64,000 bases of DNA from assembly GCF_030253575.1 (NCBI RefSeq), contig NC_080562.1:32629852-32693851 (forward strand), given 5' to 3'. Below, in pieces: positions 33,451-44,830 of the stretch (position 1 is its first letter; every line of letters begins with the position of its first letter). The DNA is from Rhododendron vialii (Eukaryota; Streptophyta; Magnoliopsida; Ericales; Ericaceae). The notes under the pieces are model-generated. The model was not told the DNA's origin, did no database searches, and was given only the letters and a program-made list of their open reading frames with translations. The position numbers and the translations under genes are program-made.

Positions 33451-35290
33451 TTCTCCAAGCAAATCAAACCGCGGATTGTTTGGCTCGGCTTGGTTCTCAG
33501 CAGGATGAGGAGCTAATAGTTACCAGTAGCATTCCATTGGTTGGTCGGGAATTTGTTATAGCTGATGCTATGGGGGCGGGACACATTAGGACGCAGTGGT
33601 GGAACTCGTTTCCCTCGAACTTATGGTTACATATATTTGAGGAGAATGAGTTTCCATCGAGTGTTTCTATTTCTTTTCAAAATATATATACTTATTTCAT
33701 AATATGACCTATATTCGATCTCTATAGTTTTTGATATAGTTGATATTTTCATTGTCATTGAGCTCTAACAAATTAAACATCCCGATTGAAATGGGTTCAA
33801 AAAAGGTTGACGAAAGGCGTAATATGAATCCATTCCTTTGGTTTAACTTTTTTTTTAAAAAAAAACCTTCAATAAACTTTGATTCTATCTCCGAATAAAC
33901 TTTTGTTTTTATTGATTGAAAAAATACGTTTAGAGCCCAACAAAAACAAAATGAAACAATTATCAACAGATACTTATAGAAACTATATAATAAATAAGTA
34001 CTATAAAGTATATAAACTATAAACCATGAGGTGATATGCGAGCGACACTGTTACTTAAGTACGATTTGCAAATTAGACTGTTTGCCAGTAAAAGAGAGGA
34101 GTCAGCGAATTCCACTCGATAAACTTGTGTTAACTAATAAAAACACCAAATTGGCCACCGGAGTTCGTTATAAAGTCGAACCGATTAAAGCTCGCATCGA
34201 TCTTGGTTGATGAAAGGGTTCCTGTTGGTGGAGTTCCTGCCTCGTGCAGTTTTAAAGCTAATTTTGAGGCAGACTAGCTCACCATCAACAAGATTGGGAA
34301 CATTGGCAATTCTGTGGAGATGCATATAACTGATATAAGGATTTGAGTTCTTATGCAACTACGTACTAATGACAAAATTATGTACCAGTATTTAGGATCT
34401 TGGAAGCTGGGATCAAGTTTCCAAGTCGGCTGGTTGGGCATGGATGGCTTTAATTTGATGAGGTTCGACTTCACTCTAGTCCCTAAAAAGGACTGGAGTT
34501 TCTTGTTAAGCTCTGATCAGGGCCAGACCGGACGGTCCAATCCCTTAATGGAACTGGAGGGGATCCTCATCCCCTTTGATGATTGAAGCAAAACTAATTT
34601 CAGAAGGGCAGCTCACTTGGATGGCATGAGTAGCAGCCATGCTGGAAGCTAAGTTGTGTTTAGAAGCTTTAAGGTGGTGCTTGAAATGATAAAAGAAACA
34701 CAGCCTTTTTGATCTTTAGGTTTCTCAGCTCCTTCATTTTTGGTATCTTAGCTAGAGGAGAAAGAGAGAGGGATGTGTCATCATGATCACTTAATTATCT
34801 CTTCTGGTGTTTTTGATATGTCATGAAACAAGAATAACCTAGTTTAAGAACCATAGATTTTAGGTTATCAAAACTCGATCTGCAGGCATACAACTTGTAA
34901 GGGGGTGGGAGGAAACCATGATATGGATGTTGGATATCCTTTGGCGTCCGCCTTCATGCTTCATTCTCAAGGCTTACAAAATTCCAATGTGCAAGCATAT
35001 ATGTGGGGGAACTGGTGTAATCCATCCAACTGATCAACAATTAGAACTGCCAATCTTGGAAAAATTCAGCGAACCATGTTTCCAACTTCTTTCAGCAAAC
35101 AGTATTCTTGGAGTTAAACAGAGCAGCTAAATCAAAACCATGATCGACAGATGGCCCCAGGAAAAGTAGGCATTACTGATTACAACTACAAACTTCTAAG
35201 CTTTAATGAGGTTTAATTCTAGTTCCAGTGACCCAAACTTCAAGCTTCTTTAAAAAGTCACTTGATGCCCAACTTTGGAGCATGGGCACC

Positions 35291-37396
35291 TCATGCCAAG
35301 TTCCAGTTCTTCTGTGCTTTCAGGAACTGAAGGCTTAGGTGAGGTCCCGGGGAGTATCCTTCCTCAGGATATTGTTCATTACTTGATAGATTCCTGTAAA
35401 ACATAGAACAATCGAACTTGATCACATGAACTGAAATGTTTGAGAAAATCCTTCTTTCTGCAAAAGGAAGCAAGTGATAGACCTCAAGCGATGTCATGAC
35501 TTTTGACTGCTTGAGGTTGGAAAAACATCAAATGGAGCTTGCACAGAGTACAATCCAATTAAAGTAACGTAATCGATTTGGAAGTTGAAAGTTTTTCCTA
35601 CAAGTATACTGATTCAATACCTTTTTATGTTCAAATTTGCAGACTCATCGGTGTTTGGATCTTCTTCCCGCACATTAAATGAAGCTATCTGCAAGATATT
35701 ACCAAGCAATAGAAGTATTTTAAGGCAAAAGGATGGACGGTAATCTTAAGAAATATAATAAGTCCACAAAAAGTACAAAACAAATACTGGAAAGCCACGA
35801 AAAAAAGAGATAAGAGGCAAACTGCTTAATTGTTCCTCGATTTGATTTCCTTTCCCTAGCTAAAACCGACTAAAAGGAATGCAGATCTTTGCTGAGTACT
35901 ATGATCAAAGCTCATATCGGTGCCTCATTTTGGTTAGCTTCGAAACTTAAAGTCTAGCATACGTTTTGGTTAACTTCAAAAGTCTAAAACCGCAATACCC
36001 TGATAAGAGTTGTTAAAACTTTTATTCAAGTTTGCTGAATAAGATTAGACTTATAACGTTTCGGCTTCCATTGGTTCATCTTGGTATGTTTTAAGTAACT
36101 TTCAACTTCCAACTTTTTTCTAGTAAAAACATTAGATTTTCCTTTTTCAATATTGTCATGTACTGATTTCCTGGCAAATATTCTAGTCTCAGATGGTTTG
36201 TGGAAAATGGGTAAAAAATTTTATACTTGGTTCAGTTGAATAATCCCAAATTTTTTCTCCAATACCCTCATGTTCCCTCCATATCTTCAGTTTGTATCTG
36301 CACAATCTGGTTACCTACCTACCAATTTGGCCTGCTAAGCAAAAGATTAATCTCTTACAATAAAAATCGCAAGATTTGGTACATAAAAGAAAGGTAATAA
36401 TTTTTTGACAAGGAAAAGCACAAGATTCGGTGGGCATGCCTACTACACCCTCTTGATCAGTGAGGAGTTTCTTTTCATAGAGGGAGGGGGGAGGACTATT
36501 TTGCACTCACTTTCGACTGTTCAACGCATTCTATTGCATTCTCAAGGAACTGTTGGTACACTCCAGCTTCAAAGAGAGAGTCAATATTCTCCACATTTGG
36601 ATTGTAATATCTGTCATAAGAAAAACAAGAAGAAGGACAATAGATTAAAACACATCTACCACTATATTGTCAGGAATTCGGAACTTCAGAGACATTATCA
36701 CGTTGCACATACAAGTTTGTAACAGGTTAAAAGGAAATAAATACCCAGGACAACAATTACCTCATCTTTTCCTGCGTCTCCCGTTGCTGCCTATTGAGTT
36801 TGTAAAGTGTTTTCTCCAAAGCCTAGGTGGTGTCATACATAGATGAAATAGGTGGTAAGTAATGAGCTAACTTCAAAGGCTGCCTTGGGTTTTGTTTTCT
36901 CCATCGCGGGAGTAGTAGCAGCGTTTTCAAACCTGGACCTAACTGAATCAGATAATGGAATGGTTTCGACCACAAGGTAAGACTTCTCATGAGGTTTGGC
37001 AGTGCCACTTTTGAGAAAGTCTGACCTGGTTTTATGATATCTATTCATGAAACTTGTCTCCAATTTCTGATTTTTGTTTTACAAAATACTAAATAATGTC
37101 TTTATCATCGTAGTTCATTTTAACCCCTTGTGCGATACAAGAAATCTGATCAAGTTTAGTAGTTGAAACGGCCACCTTTCTGATCTGAGCTCCAGTCCAG
37201 TAAAACAAAAACATGCTCAAAAAAGGCTTTCTAAACAAACAGATCTTATCTTACCTCTATTCTGTCCTTGTCATCCAATCACGAGCAACAGAATCGTTGA
37301 CAGGAGGAAAAGCAAAATTTTCATCAGCAGAAAGATACATAGATATGTAAAAACAAGTTTTTGTGCCCATTCATTTCCCCGCTTATTCATTGATGT

Positions 37397-37462
<66 letters not shown>

Positions 37463-38303
37463 GGCTATCTTTTCCAGCATTTCTCCTTCTTGCTTCAACT
37501 GCTTGAGCCTTCCGGATAAATACTGCAATTACAAAATTGATATATGGTTACCTACATACACCTCCATGAACCTCATGCACATACTCCCAGGGAAAGTGTG
37601 TTAAGATTACCTCTTCATCCGCTATAGGCCTGCATCCTTGGAGTGGTATCAGGGTTGGGAAAAAGAGAGAGTCAAATATGACTTAGGTGAGCACACAACT
37701 TAAGATATACTCTCTCCATCCCAAATTGTTTGTCTAGTCCGCAAAACAAGGACTCAAAAATAATACACTTCTTTCAAGAAAAAATTCAAACTTTTTTCAT
37801 AAATTAAAAGAACTCATCGATATCTAGTGAATTGTTGAAAAAATTTTGATTTTTTCTTACAAAAATTGTATCATTTTTACGTCCTCGTTTTGCAGACCGG
37901 ACAAAGATTATGGGATGGAGGGAGTATCTATATAAACAGAAAAGTGAGATGTCGCAACAAAACATACCCCCCTTTCAGCTCGTCAGGCCGGCTAATAAAT
38001 CGCAAGAAGATATCCTCGACCCTGCCAAAAGATAGAAAAATGGTGAGAACATATACGAAAGAAAAACAAAAGCGAGTATGAAAAAGAAACGTAAAATAAG
38101 TGTCCCTTCCAAATCAACCTTCCATTGCTTGCGAAGCTAGTAAATCGACCAGTAGGAGAAAACATTAGAAGACCAACATCTGTATCGCATAAAACTGACA
38201 GTTCACTTGCTTTTTTGACAATGGCATCTTTGCGCTTCGAATACATTACTTGTCGAGAGGTTTGATTATCGATTTTCCTCGCGGAGAGCTTGTTCCAACC
38301 CAT
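35291..38303 (-). CDS. MIKC*-type MADS-box transcription factor (copy B)
   Basis: Exons with GT-AG borders: 38119-38303 (MADS domain, SRQVMYSKRKDAIVKKASEL, LLMFSPTGRF), 37968-38021 (VEDIFLRFISRPDELKGG), 37611-37629 (19-bp microexon, PIADEE), 37461-37522 (YLSGRLKQLKQEGEMLEKIA), 36761-36822 (ALEKTLYKLNRQQRETQEKM), 36511-36610 (YYNPNVENIDSLFEAGVYQQ), 35621-35688 (IASFNVREEDPNTDESAN) and 35291-35393 (NLSSNEQYPEEGYSPG to stop). The 62/62/100-bp exons match keratin-like (K-domain) coding exons. Phases agree everywhere except between 37461 and 36822, where the donor falls in a GA/CT microsatellite. Odd: the MADS start reads MGWNKL, with Trp at the normally invariant Arg3. Known: MIKC* factors act as nuclear heterodimers in pollen and gametophyte programmes. 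The AGL30/AGL65-like subgroup is my inference. A recent pseudogene is possible. Confidence 0.75.
37399..37459. repeat. (GA)n microsatellite at the exon 4 donor, copy B
   Basis: About 30 GA repeats starting at the expected 5' splice site (GCCAA|GTCTCTC on the coding strand). The only GT is the one formed with the repeat edge, and using it breaks phase with the next exon. Confidence 0.9.
37710..37924. mobile_element. Stowaway-like MITE in MADS intron, copy B
   Basis: TA-flanked (37708-37709, 37925-37926), 215 bp, ends CTCTCTCCATCCCAAATTGT and ATTATGGGATGGAGGGAG. Copy A at about 27108 continues from TAAGATATA into TCAATATAATCAG without it, giving the pre-insertion site. Near-identical to 23271-23485. 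Confidence 0.88.
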
Positions 38304-41300
38304 GGATGTGGTAAATGGGAAATCGAGGAGGAAGGTTATAAAGAAGACTTCTGGCCCGTGACTAGGAAGAGAACATATCTCAAGTTAGCAGGAAAAGTCA
38401 ATGCATTATTATCTGCTCTGACCACACATTAAGGGAACATCCTTATCTCTAATCACCACTTGTCCAACATTCCTAAAGGGCATAATTATGAAAGATTTGC
38501 TTAGGCCAGTTAGTATAAGATCTTGTCAGAAAATCTGCTCAATCTTCAGGAGAATTAGTGCATAATCCTAGAGCAGATACGTAAAAGTTATGATAAGATC
38601 TCAGTCCAGCTTTTTCTGATTGTGGAGAGTACTCATTTAATACACTTTTTACATCCTGACATGGGATTATGGAGTTCCTGGCAGGTGTATATTAACAGCT
38701 GCATTAATTCCACAAACAAAGAAACTACTGTAACAAAGACTTAGATGGTGTTCCGCTAAGCAAAGCACTTTTTGTCCTTGTTCAATTTTTTCTGCATTTG
38801 TTGGTTTTACGCCGAACTTTTGTGGATTATGGATTCGTCTCGGAAGAGTAATTTTTTTTTTTACTTTTACCCAAATATTTTGGAAAATATCCCCCCTTTC
38901 ACCACTGTTGGGATATTAGATTAAGACTATCTAGCTTATGAGAAACATGCATAGATGTCTTTCTAACAACTAGGACGAATTCATCTGAAATCTAAGTTCA
39001 GACGCTTGCAGTGGCGAACCTAAAAATCTAACTTTGTGGTGGCTCCTTGTTAATTGTAATCGAGATTGAGATGGTTCTATCACTGAATGCCTGCTAATAT
39101 GTTTCTCTAAGACTGTTAGAAACAAATAGTACCAAGAATTTGATGCCCAAAATAGAGAGATATAATACAAACTAATACCTGTAAATCAACTCTAGGATGA
39201 AAGTTGAGATATAGAATCAGAGGTATGCGAGTTTTCGAGATGTATACAAGTGCGGTATGCTAAAATATAGTAGGACACTTGTATCTCTATGAAAAACATT
39301 TAAGATCATTATTAGAATTGTTTGAATTTGAGTGTGTGCCCCAACGTATGTCCGCCCCTGGATGCTCTTACAATCTATGGCCCATGGGATCAGTGGTCAT
39401 TACCGAACTCTTTAAGCAAAAGCTGTAAGACTAAAATCCGTTCTTCTTGTCTTAGGCTTCTATTTTCAGGCTGTGTACGACACTGGATGACTTTTTGGGG
39501 CAACACGCAAGTCGCTGATAGCTCCCTTGTGTAAATGTTTTCCCTCCTACACTGCAGTTAGAGGACAGCAGCTGCAAGTATGTCCTGCATGAACCAATAT
39601 CGTTGCTTTGAGAACCTAAGTTCTGCTAATTCAGGCATGATTTGAAATTAAGTGAAAGACAAATTTTAAAAGTTAAAGACCTCGTGGAAATAAGCAATTA
39701 CTAGTTCTTTGTTTGAAATATTGTGAAAGTTTTTGCTTTCTTAATCTTTTTCTTCGGTAAGAGATGACATGCAGATTGTAACACAGTGGAAGTTTTCCAA
39801 CAGACTCGAATAACGGTCGTCCTCCTAAGATCAAAATGTTACCTCAATAACGGTCAGACAACAGTCGTAGAGCAAGTAATTCCATGAACAAATTTCCAAA
39901 ATACCTGAATCTAACAAAATCCACTAGTATACAAGCAATACAACAATGCATGGCTAGTATTTGCCAATAACTATTACTCAAAGCTACCAGAATCTAACAT
40001 GTCCAAGAAGAAATCGCATCCATGAATTGACAAAATTTACCAGCAAACGTGTCCAGATTTTCCAATCCAGTAGCCAAGAGCATTTTCCGGAAACTCTCAA
40101 AAACTAAGGCCATTCCTTTTCTTCCTGTTTTATCTACACAACAGCAGGAAGCAACCGTTTCAATACAACTTAATCACCAAGTTGCCTTTTAGCATGCTTC
40201 TCCTGTTTGAACACTGGGAATGAAAAGGGAGCCAGGAGATTGTTCTCTATACAGCCATATGAAGGAATTTCCTTGCAGTTGTTAGAATGGACAGTTCAGC
40301 ATCACAGAAGGTCACTTAAGTATGGATTCAAGTGGCTCCTCGGCTGAATTTGCTTGACGACTGTTACATGGTTATCTTGGATTTTTATTGCAATAAGAAG
40401 ACACTAAAAACGGGGTTAAAAGCGTCCCTTAAATTTATCACTTATCTCACTATCAAAAGCAGAAAAAAGAGAGAAAGGTGCTTCTTTCCGGCAGAAAATC
40501 TTACTTTATTTGAATAAGTTCATGATCCATCAAAGATAGAAGATATACCACCAAACAATCAGATGAAGTAATTTTGGCTTTGAACTGAAGTAGGGGGGCA
40601 TTCAGAAAATTCCATTTAGAGGTGAACAACTGATGCGCTAAGGCTGTGGTAAGGTCATCATTTTTTCTGTTCTTGTGGAAGAAGAGAGAAGATGGTGTGC
40701 ACCACAACAAATATTCCTTACTACGTACTATTAAACAGATAAATAGACTTTCACAAGTTACGGGGGTTTTATCTTAAAACTTGATTCATCTCGGGAGCAT
40801 ATCGCAGCATATGAATAAACAAGGGCGATAAGTTACAAGCACAGCAAGAAAATCGGGTTGTCGGGGTTGAAAATAATCGGATCCTCATCCACCCTTAATT
40901 ATCTCCACTAATTCTTGAGAGGGTTTTGATAAGAAAATAAAATATTAATGAGTGATGAGATTGAAAAAATAAAAACAAATAAATGAAATATTAATTTATT
41001 TGTAATTGGTTTTTTACCCTTATTTATGCATAAATAGACGAAATCTAGGTAGATATATTAATATAAAAATATTCCTATAACCGGGTCAGATTAAGTTGAA
41101 AGTTAAAATAGGACGGCGGAAGCAAATTCTATCCCACCCCATTTTCTCTTTGAATCGTGAAATATCCGTATGAATCGAGACAGAGAGGTCAGAGGCATGG
41201 ATGGAGAGGAAGAAACTGTCATTGCTAGTTTGTACAATCCAGTCAAAATCTATGATTCTATTCATTTACTGTAGATTTTCTTACTTGTTCCCGCAGCTAG

Positions 41301-41970
41301 CAAATGCCAACCAAGAGGGAAGAACGAATGGCTCAGGGATCAACCAATTTCGAGCAGACTCATGGTGTTACAGCTTGGATTATTGTAGAATAAGAGGAGC
41401 CGTCTTAGGAAATGACAGCACTTAAAAGACAGATGCCGCCACTGTGGGGAGCGACTTGTCTGGCCTTACGGTGCACTCATTTCCGTTACGAGAATGAAAT
41501 TGATGCCCTAGCCAGATTAGAGACCAAGACTCCTCACAACTCGCACCAATTAATAGCGGCACTGAACGGCCAGAGATATATCGAAAAGGCAGCCCAGCCA
41601 CCCCTCCCCTGACGCCGCCTTCCTACTCTGTTACTCGTGCTCCTAGCTCCATCGGAGGTTTCTCACAATCTCAAGCTAGGTTTGTCTAGACTGAAAAAGC
41701 CTTAAAATTTTTATTTTTTATTTAGTGAAATAAGCCTTAAAATTATTGAAAAAGTAAACTAATTTTTTTTGGGCGAGAAACCAAAGTAAAGGAAAATGAT
41801 AATACCAAACTTTTTTATTTTTTAAACACAGCCTTAACTTTCTGATGTGTAACACAACCTTAATCTTAAATTTGTTGGAGTGGCGGCAGGTAAACCTCTG
41901 AACCTCCCACCATTTCCTAAACTGCCAAGCTCTCAATCCTCTGCTACGGTCCAACTTCTCAACAACCCAT
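38304..41970. other. No gene recognised; presumed MADS-B 5' region and decayed repeats
   Basis: No frame with recognisable domains. 38760-38860 is a decayed half of the fold-back MITE at 32288. The 60-75-codon frames at 38250, 39322, 41201 and 41412 show no motif and no splice context I trust. The part next to 38303 is the likely promoter and 5' UTR of the MADS gene. Confidence 0.35.
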
Positions 41971-41973
41971 TCT

Positions 41974-44169
41974 TTGACTCTCCCCTTCATGAATGCCATT
42001 CTCTCTCCCAATTTCCTCAAACACCCCACCATAAACCACCTCAACAAACTCCCAATTCTACTATCACCTTCATACACCACCACTCCCTCCCCCACCCAGG
42101 TCACACTCACCACCATCAACCAACCTCTCACCTCCCTACAATGTGGAACCCTATTACAATCCCTCACCAACAAAAAATCCCTCCAGCTCGGCCAACAACT
42201 CCACGCCCACACGATCTCTTCCAACACCCTCCAAAACAACACCTATCTCTACACCAAACTCGCTGCCTTCTATGCGAATTGTGGCCGCCTGGGCGAAGCC
42301 CGGGTGATATTCGACCGAATTGTGTTGAAAAATGTGTTCTTGTGGAACTCCATGATTAGGGGCTACGCTTGCAATGGCCAGTGTACGAAGTCCCTTGTTT
42401 TGTACCGCGAAATGATGAGTTTTGGGCAAAAGCCAGATAATTTTACGTACCCCTTTGTTCTGAAGGCTTGTGGTGATTTGGGTGTTGTTGAAATTGGGAG
42501 GAGAGTTCACTGTGAGGTGGTTGTTTGTGGGTTTGAGACAGATGTTTACGTGGGTAATTGTCTTTTAGCTATGTACTCAAAGTTCGGGGAAATGGACATG
42601 GTGAAGATGGTGTTTGATAGAATGCCTGACAGAGATTTGACTTCTTGGAACACGATGATTTCGGGTTACGTGAGGAATGGGGAGCCGAAAGAGTCATTTT
42701 TGGTGTTTCAAATGATGGGGAGAACTGGGTTAGTTGCAGATTGTGCTACTTTGCTTGGTTTACTCTCTGCCTGCGTTGATATGTCATCATTGAAACTGGG
42801 CAAAGCAATCCATGCTTATGTTGTACGTAATGATTTAGCACGCGTTAACGGCTTTCTGATCAACTCTCTGATTGAACTGTATTGTAGTTGTAATTCTATG
42901 GTGTCTGCAAGGCAATGTTTCAAGGAGGTGACGTGGAAAGATACAGTGTCGTGGAATTTGCTGATTTCTGGTTATTCAAAGAATGCTGATGCTTTGGAAA
43001 GCCTGAGACTTTTTTGTCAAATGGTTTTGAAGGGAGTGAACCTTGATCAAGTAACTCTCGTGTCTGTGCTTGGAGCTTGTTATAAAATCACAGCCTTGCA
43101 GTTCAGCATGTCTGTTCACTCGTATATTATCAAGCAAGGGTTTAGGTCACATTCTATGGTGGGAACTTCCCTTATAGACTCATATTCAAAGTGCGGAGAT
43201 TTAGCATGTTCACGTCGTGTTTTTGATGAGATGGCTGAAAAAACTTTGGTTTCTTGGAGTGCTATGGTTTCAGGATACGGACTCCACGGGATGGGAAGAG
43301 AGGCCCTCTCCATTTTTCATGATATGATGGATATCGGTATCACTCCAGATGAGGGTGTTTTTACCTCTGTTTTGACAGCATGTAGCCATGCAGGATTAGT
43401 TAATGAAGGTAAAGAAATATTTCATAGTATGGAGAAAAAGTATAACGTGCAGCCTAGACTTGCTCATTTTTCCTGTTTAATAGACCTTCTTGGCCGAGCA
43501 GGATATCTAGATGAAGCCTATGAGTTTATCAAAGCAATGGAAATTAAACCCACAAGTGATATGTGGGCTTCTCTCCTTTCTGCATGTCGGCTCCATAAAA
43601 ATGTCGAGCTAGCTGAGCTTTCAGCCCAGAGAGTTTTTGAAATGAACCCAAAAGGAGTGGGTAGCTATGTATGTCTTTCCAATTTATATGCTTCCGAGAA
43701 CAGATGGGATGATGTGGAAAAGGTGAGAGCCTTGGTTAGACGGAAGGGACTACGGAAACCACCAGGCTTCAGCTTTACAGAGTTGGATAAGGTGGTTCAT
43801 AGGTTCTTAGTTGGTGATAAGTCACACGAACAGAAAGATGCCATCTATGACAAGTTAAATGAGTTGAGTCAGCGGCTCAAAGAGGTTGGATATAAGCCTG
43901 ACACAAGTTCAGTGTTCTATGATGTTGAAGAGGAAGTGAAGGAAAAGATGCTTTGGGATCATAGCGAGAGATTGGCCATTGCATTTGCTCTAATTAATAC
44001 GGGTCCAGGGGCAGTAATTAGGATCACCAAAAACCTTCGAATATGTGCAGATTGCCACACTGTGTCGAAACTCATTTCTAAGCTCATGTGCCGTGAGATT
44101 GTTATGCGTGATATCCGTAGGTTCCACCATTTTAAAGATGGGCTATGTTCTTGTGGTGATTATTGGTGA
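41974..44169 (+). CDS. DYW-class pentatricopeptide repeat (PPR) protein
   Basis: 731 residues, intronless, no lesions. The N terminus (about 45 residues, Ser/Thr/Pro-rich, few acids) looks like an organelle transit peptide. Residues about 50-560 are PLS-type PPR repeats, with recurring VFDRMPDRDLTSWNTMISGY, VFDEMAEKTLVSWSAMVSGY and CSHAGLVNEGKEIF. E and E+ motifs follow, then the PG box (RKPPGFSFTELD) and the DYW deaminase domain: HSE at about 663-665, CADCH at 691-695, and the terminal CGDYW. Known: DYW proteins bind RNA and carry out C-to-U editing in mitochondria or chloroplasts, with zinc held by the HxE and CxxC residues. All are present, so it should be catalytically competent. The editing site cannot be predicted here. 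A second ATG at 41989 is a possible start. CTG|GTGAGT right after the stop suggests a 3'-UTR intron. Confidence 0.95.
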   Translation: MTLPFMNAILSPNFLKHPTINHLNKLPILLSPSYTTTPSPTQVTLTTINQPLTSLQCGTLLQSLTNKKSLQLGQQLHAHTISSNTLQNNTYLYTKLAAFYANCGRLGEARVIFDRIVLKNVFLWNSMIRGYACNGQCTKSLVLYREMMSFGQKPDNFTYPFVLKACGDLGVVEIGRRVHCEVVVCGFETDVYVGNCLLAMYSKFGEMDMVKMVFDRMPDRDLTSWNTMISGYVRNGEPKESFLVFQMMGRTGLVADCATLLGLLSACVDMSSLKLGKAIHAYVVRNDLARVNGFLINSLIELYCSCNSMVSARQCFKEVTWKDTVSWNLLISGYSKNADALESLRLFCQMVLKGVNLDQVTLVSVLGACYKITALQFSMSVHSYIIKQGFRSHSMVGTSLIDSYSKCGDLACSRRVFDEMAEKTLVSWSAMVSGYGLHGMGREALSIFHDMMDIGITPDEGVFTSVLTACSHAGLVNEGKEIFHSMEKKYNVQPRLAHFSCLIDLLGRAGYLDEAYEFIKAMEIKPTSDMWASLLSACRLHKNVELAELSAQRVFEMNPKGVGSYVCLSNLYASENRWDDVEKVRALVRRKGLRKPPGFSFTELDKVVHRFLVGDKSHEQKDAIYDKLNELSQRLKEVGYKPDTSSVFYDVEEEVKEKMLWDHSERLAIAFALINTGPGAVIRITKNLRICADCHTVSKLISKLMCREIVMRDIRRFHHFKDGLCSCGDYW

Positions 44170-44385
44170 CTGGTGAGTCAAGACTTGGATGAAGTTGCAT
44201 GTAAGTATGAGCTACAAGTGGAAAGACAGATTATTTTACTCATGAAGCATATACCTTAATTCGGTTAGGCAAAGCTGCAGAAGGTCATTCATTAGCATCA
44301 TAAATTCAGCAACTTTATTTGACTGTATGAAACTTGCATTTCTTTCTCATCTGGACGTGGTCTTGCTTATTTATGCTGGTGATCT

Positions 44386-44830
44386 GGCCTATAAAACTAT
44401 CAACGAATCAGCAAGTGCACCACCAACATTCACGTCTGTTTCTTTGTCGCATGGGAAAGGTTCTGTTTGTTCAGTTGCTTTAAAAAGATCCTCAATTGGA
44501 ATTTTGGGTTTTGGTCGGTCCAAGGGATCTGCAGGAGTGATGTACTTTCTTGGATTTGGAGAGTAATTATTCTGAGGGGGGATGTCAGCATTTACCATTT
44601 TGAGAATTTATAGAAGGTCACTTGCCTGATCAGCATGGACTTTCTTCATGAATATCTTAAATATCCATTCCAATGGATCATCTGATACATCCTCAATTTT
44701 GACAGGATCTCTCTTTGACCCCGTGTGGCCTTTCATTTAAATGACTTGGTTATAAGCTGGAGGATCATATCCTGAAAGTGGATTTTGACCAGCAACTTCA
44801 AAATGTTCTTCCTCCAGCCTCCACTTAAGA
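44386..44830 (-). pseudogene. Unidentified coding-like stretch, broken
   Basis: Minus-strand frames read LEEEHFEVAGQNPLSGYDPP, then a stop, KRDPVKIEDVSDDPLEWIFK, then a break, then IPPQNNYSPNPRKYITPADP and PFPCDKETDVNVGGALADSL to a stop at 44390. The composition is that of a real protein, but two interruptions separate the pieces. They may be exons with a missed intron, or a pseudogene. I do not recognise the family. It lies tail-to-tail with the PPR gene. Confidence 0.4.

Larger units (their letters stand above)
30638..38303. repeat. Tandem segmental duplication, copy B
   Basis: Partner of 21497-27201. Contains GeBP-B (3' end replaced by retrotransposon sequence) and the better-preserved MIKC* gene. 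Insertions absent from copy A include MITEs at 31734-31979, 32685-33168 and 37710-37924. Copy A supplies the matching empty sites for at least the first and last of these. Confidence 0.88.

Noticed and set aside
41201-41612. Two plus-strand ORFs upstream of the PPR gene
   Set aside because: No motif, poor codon character and no continuity with the PPR frame.
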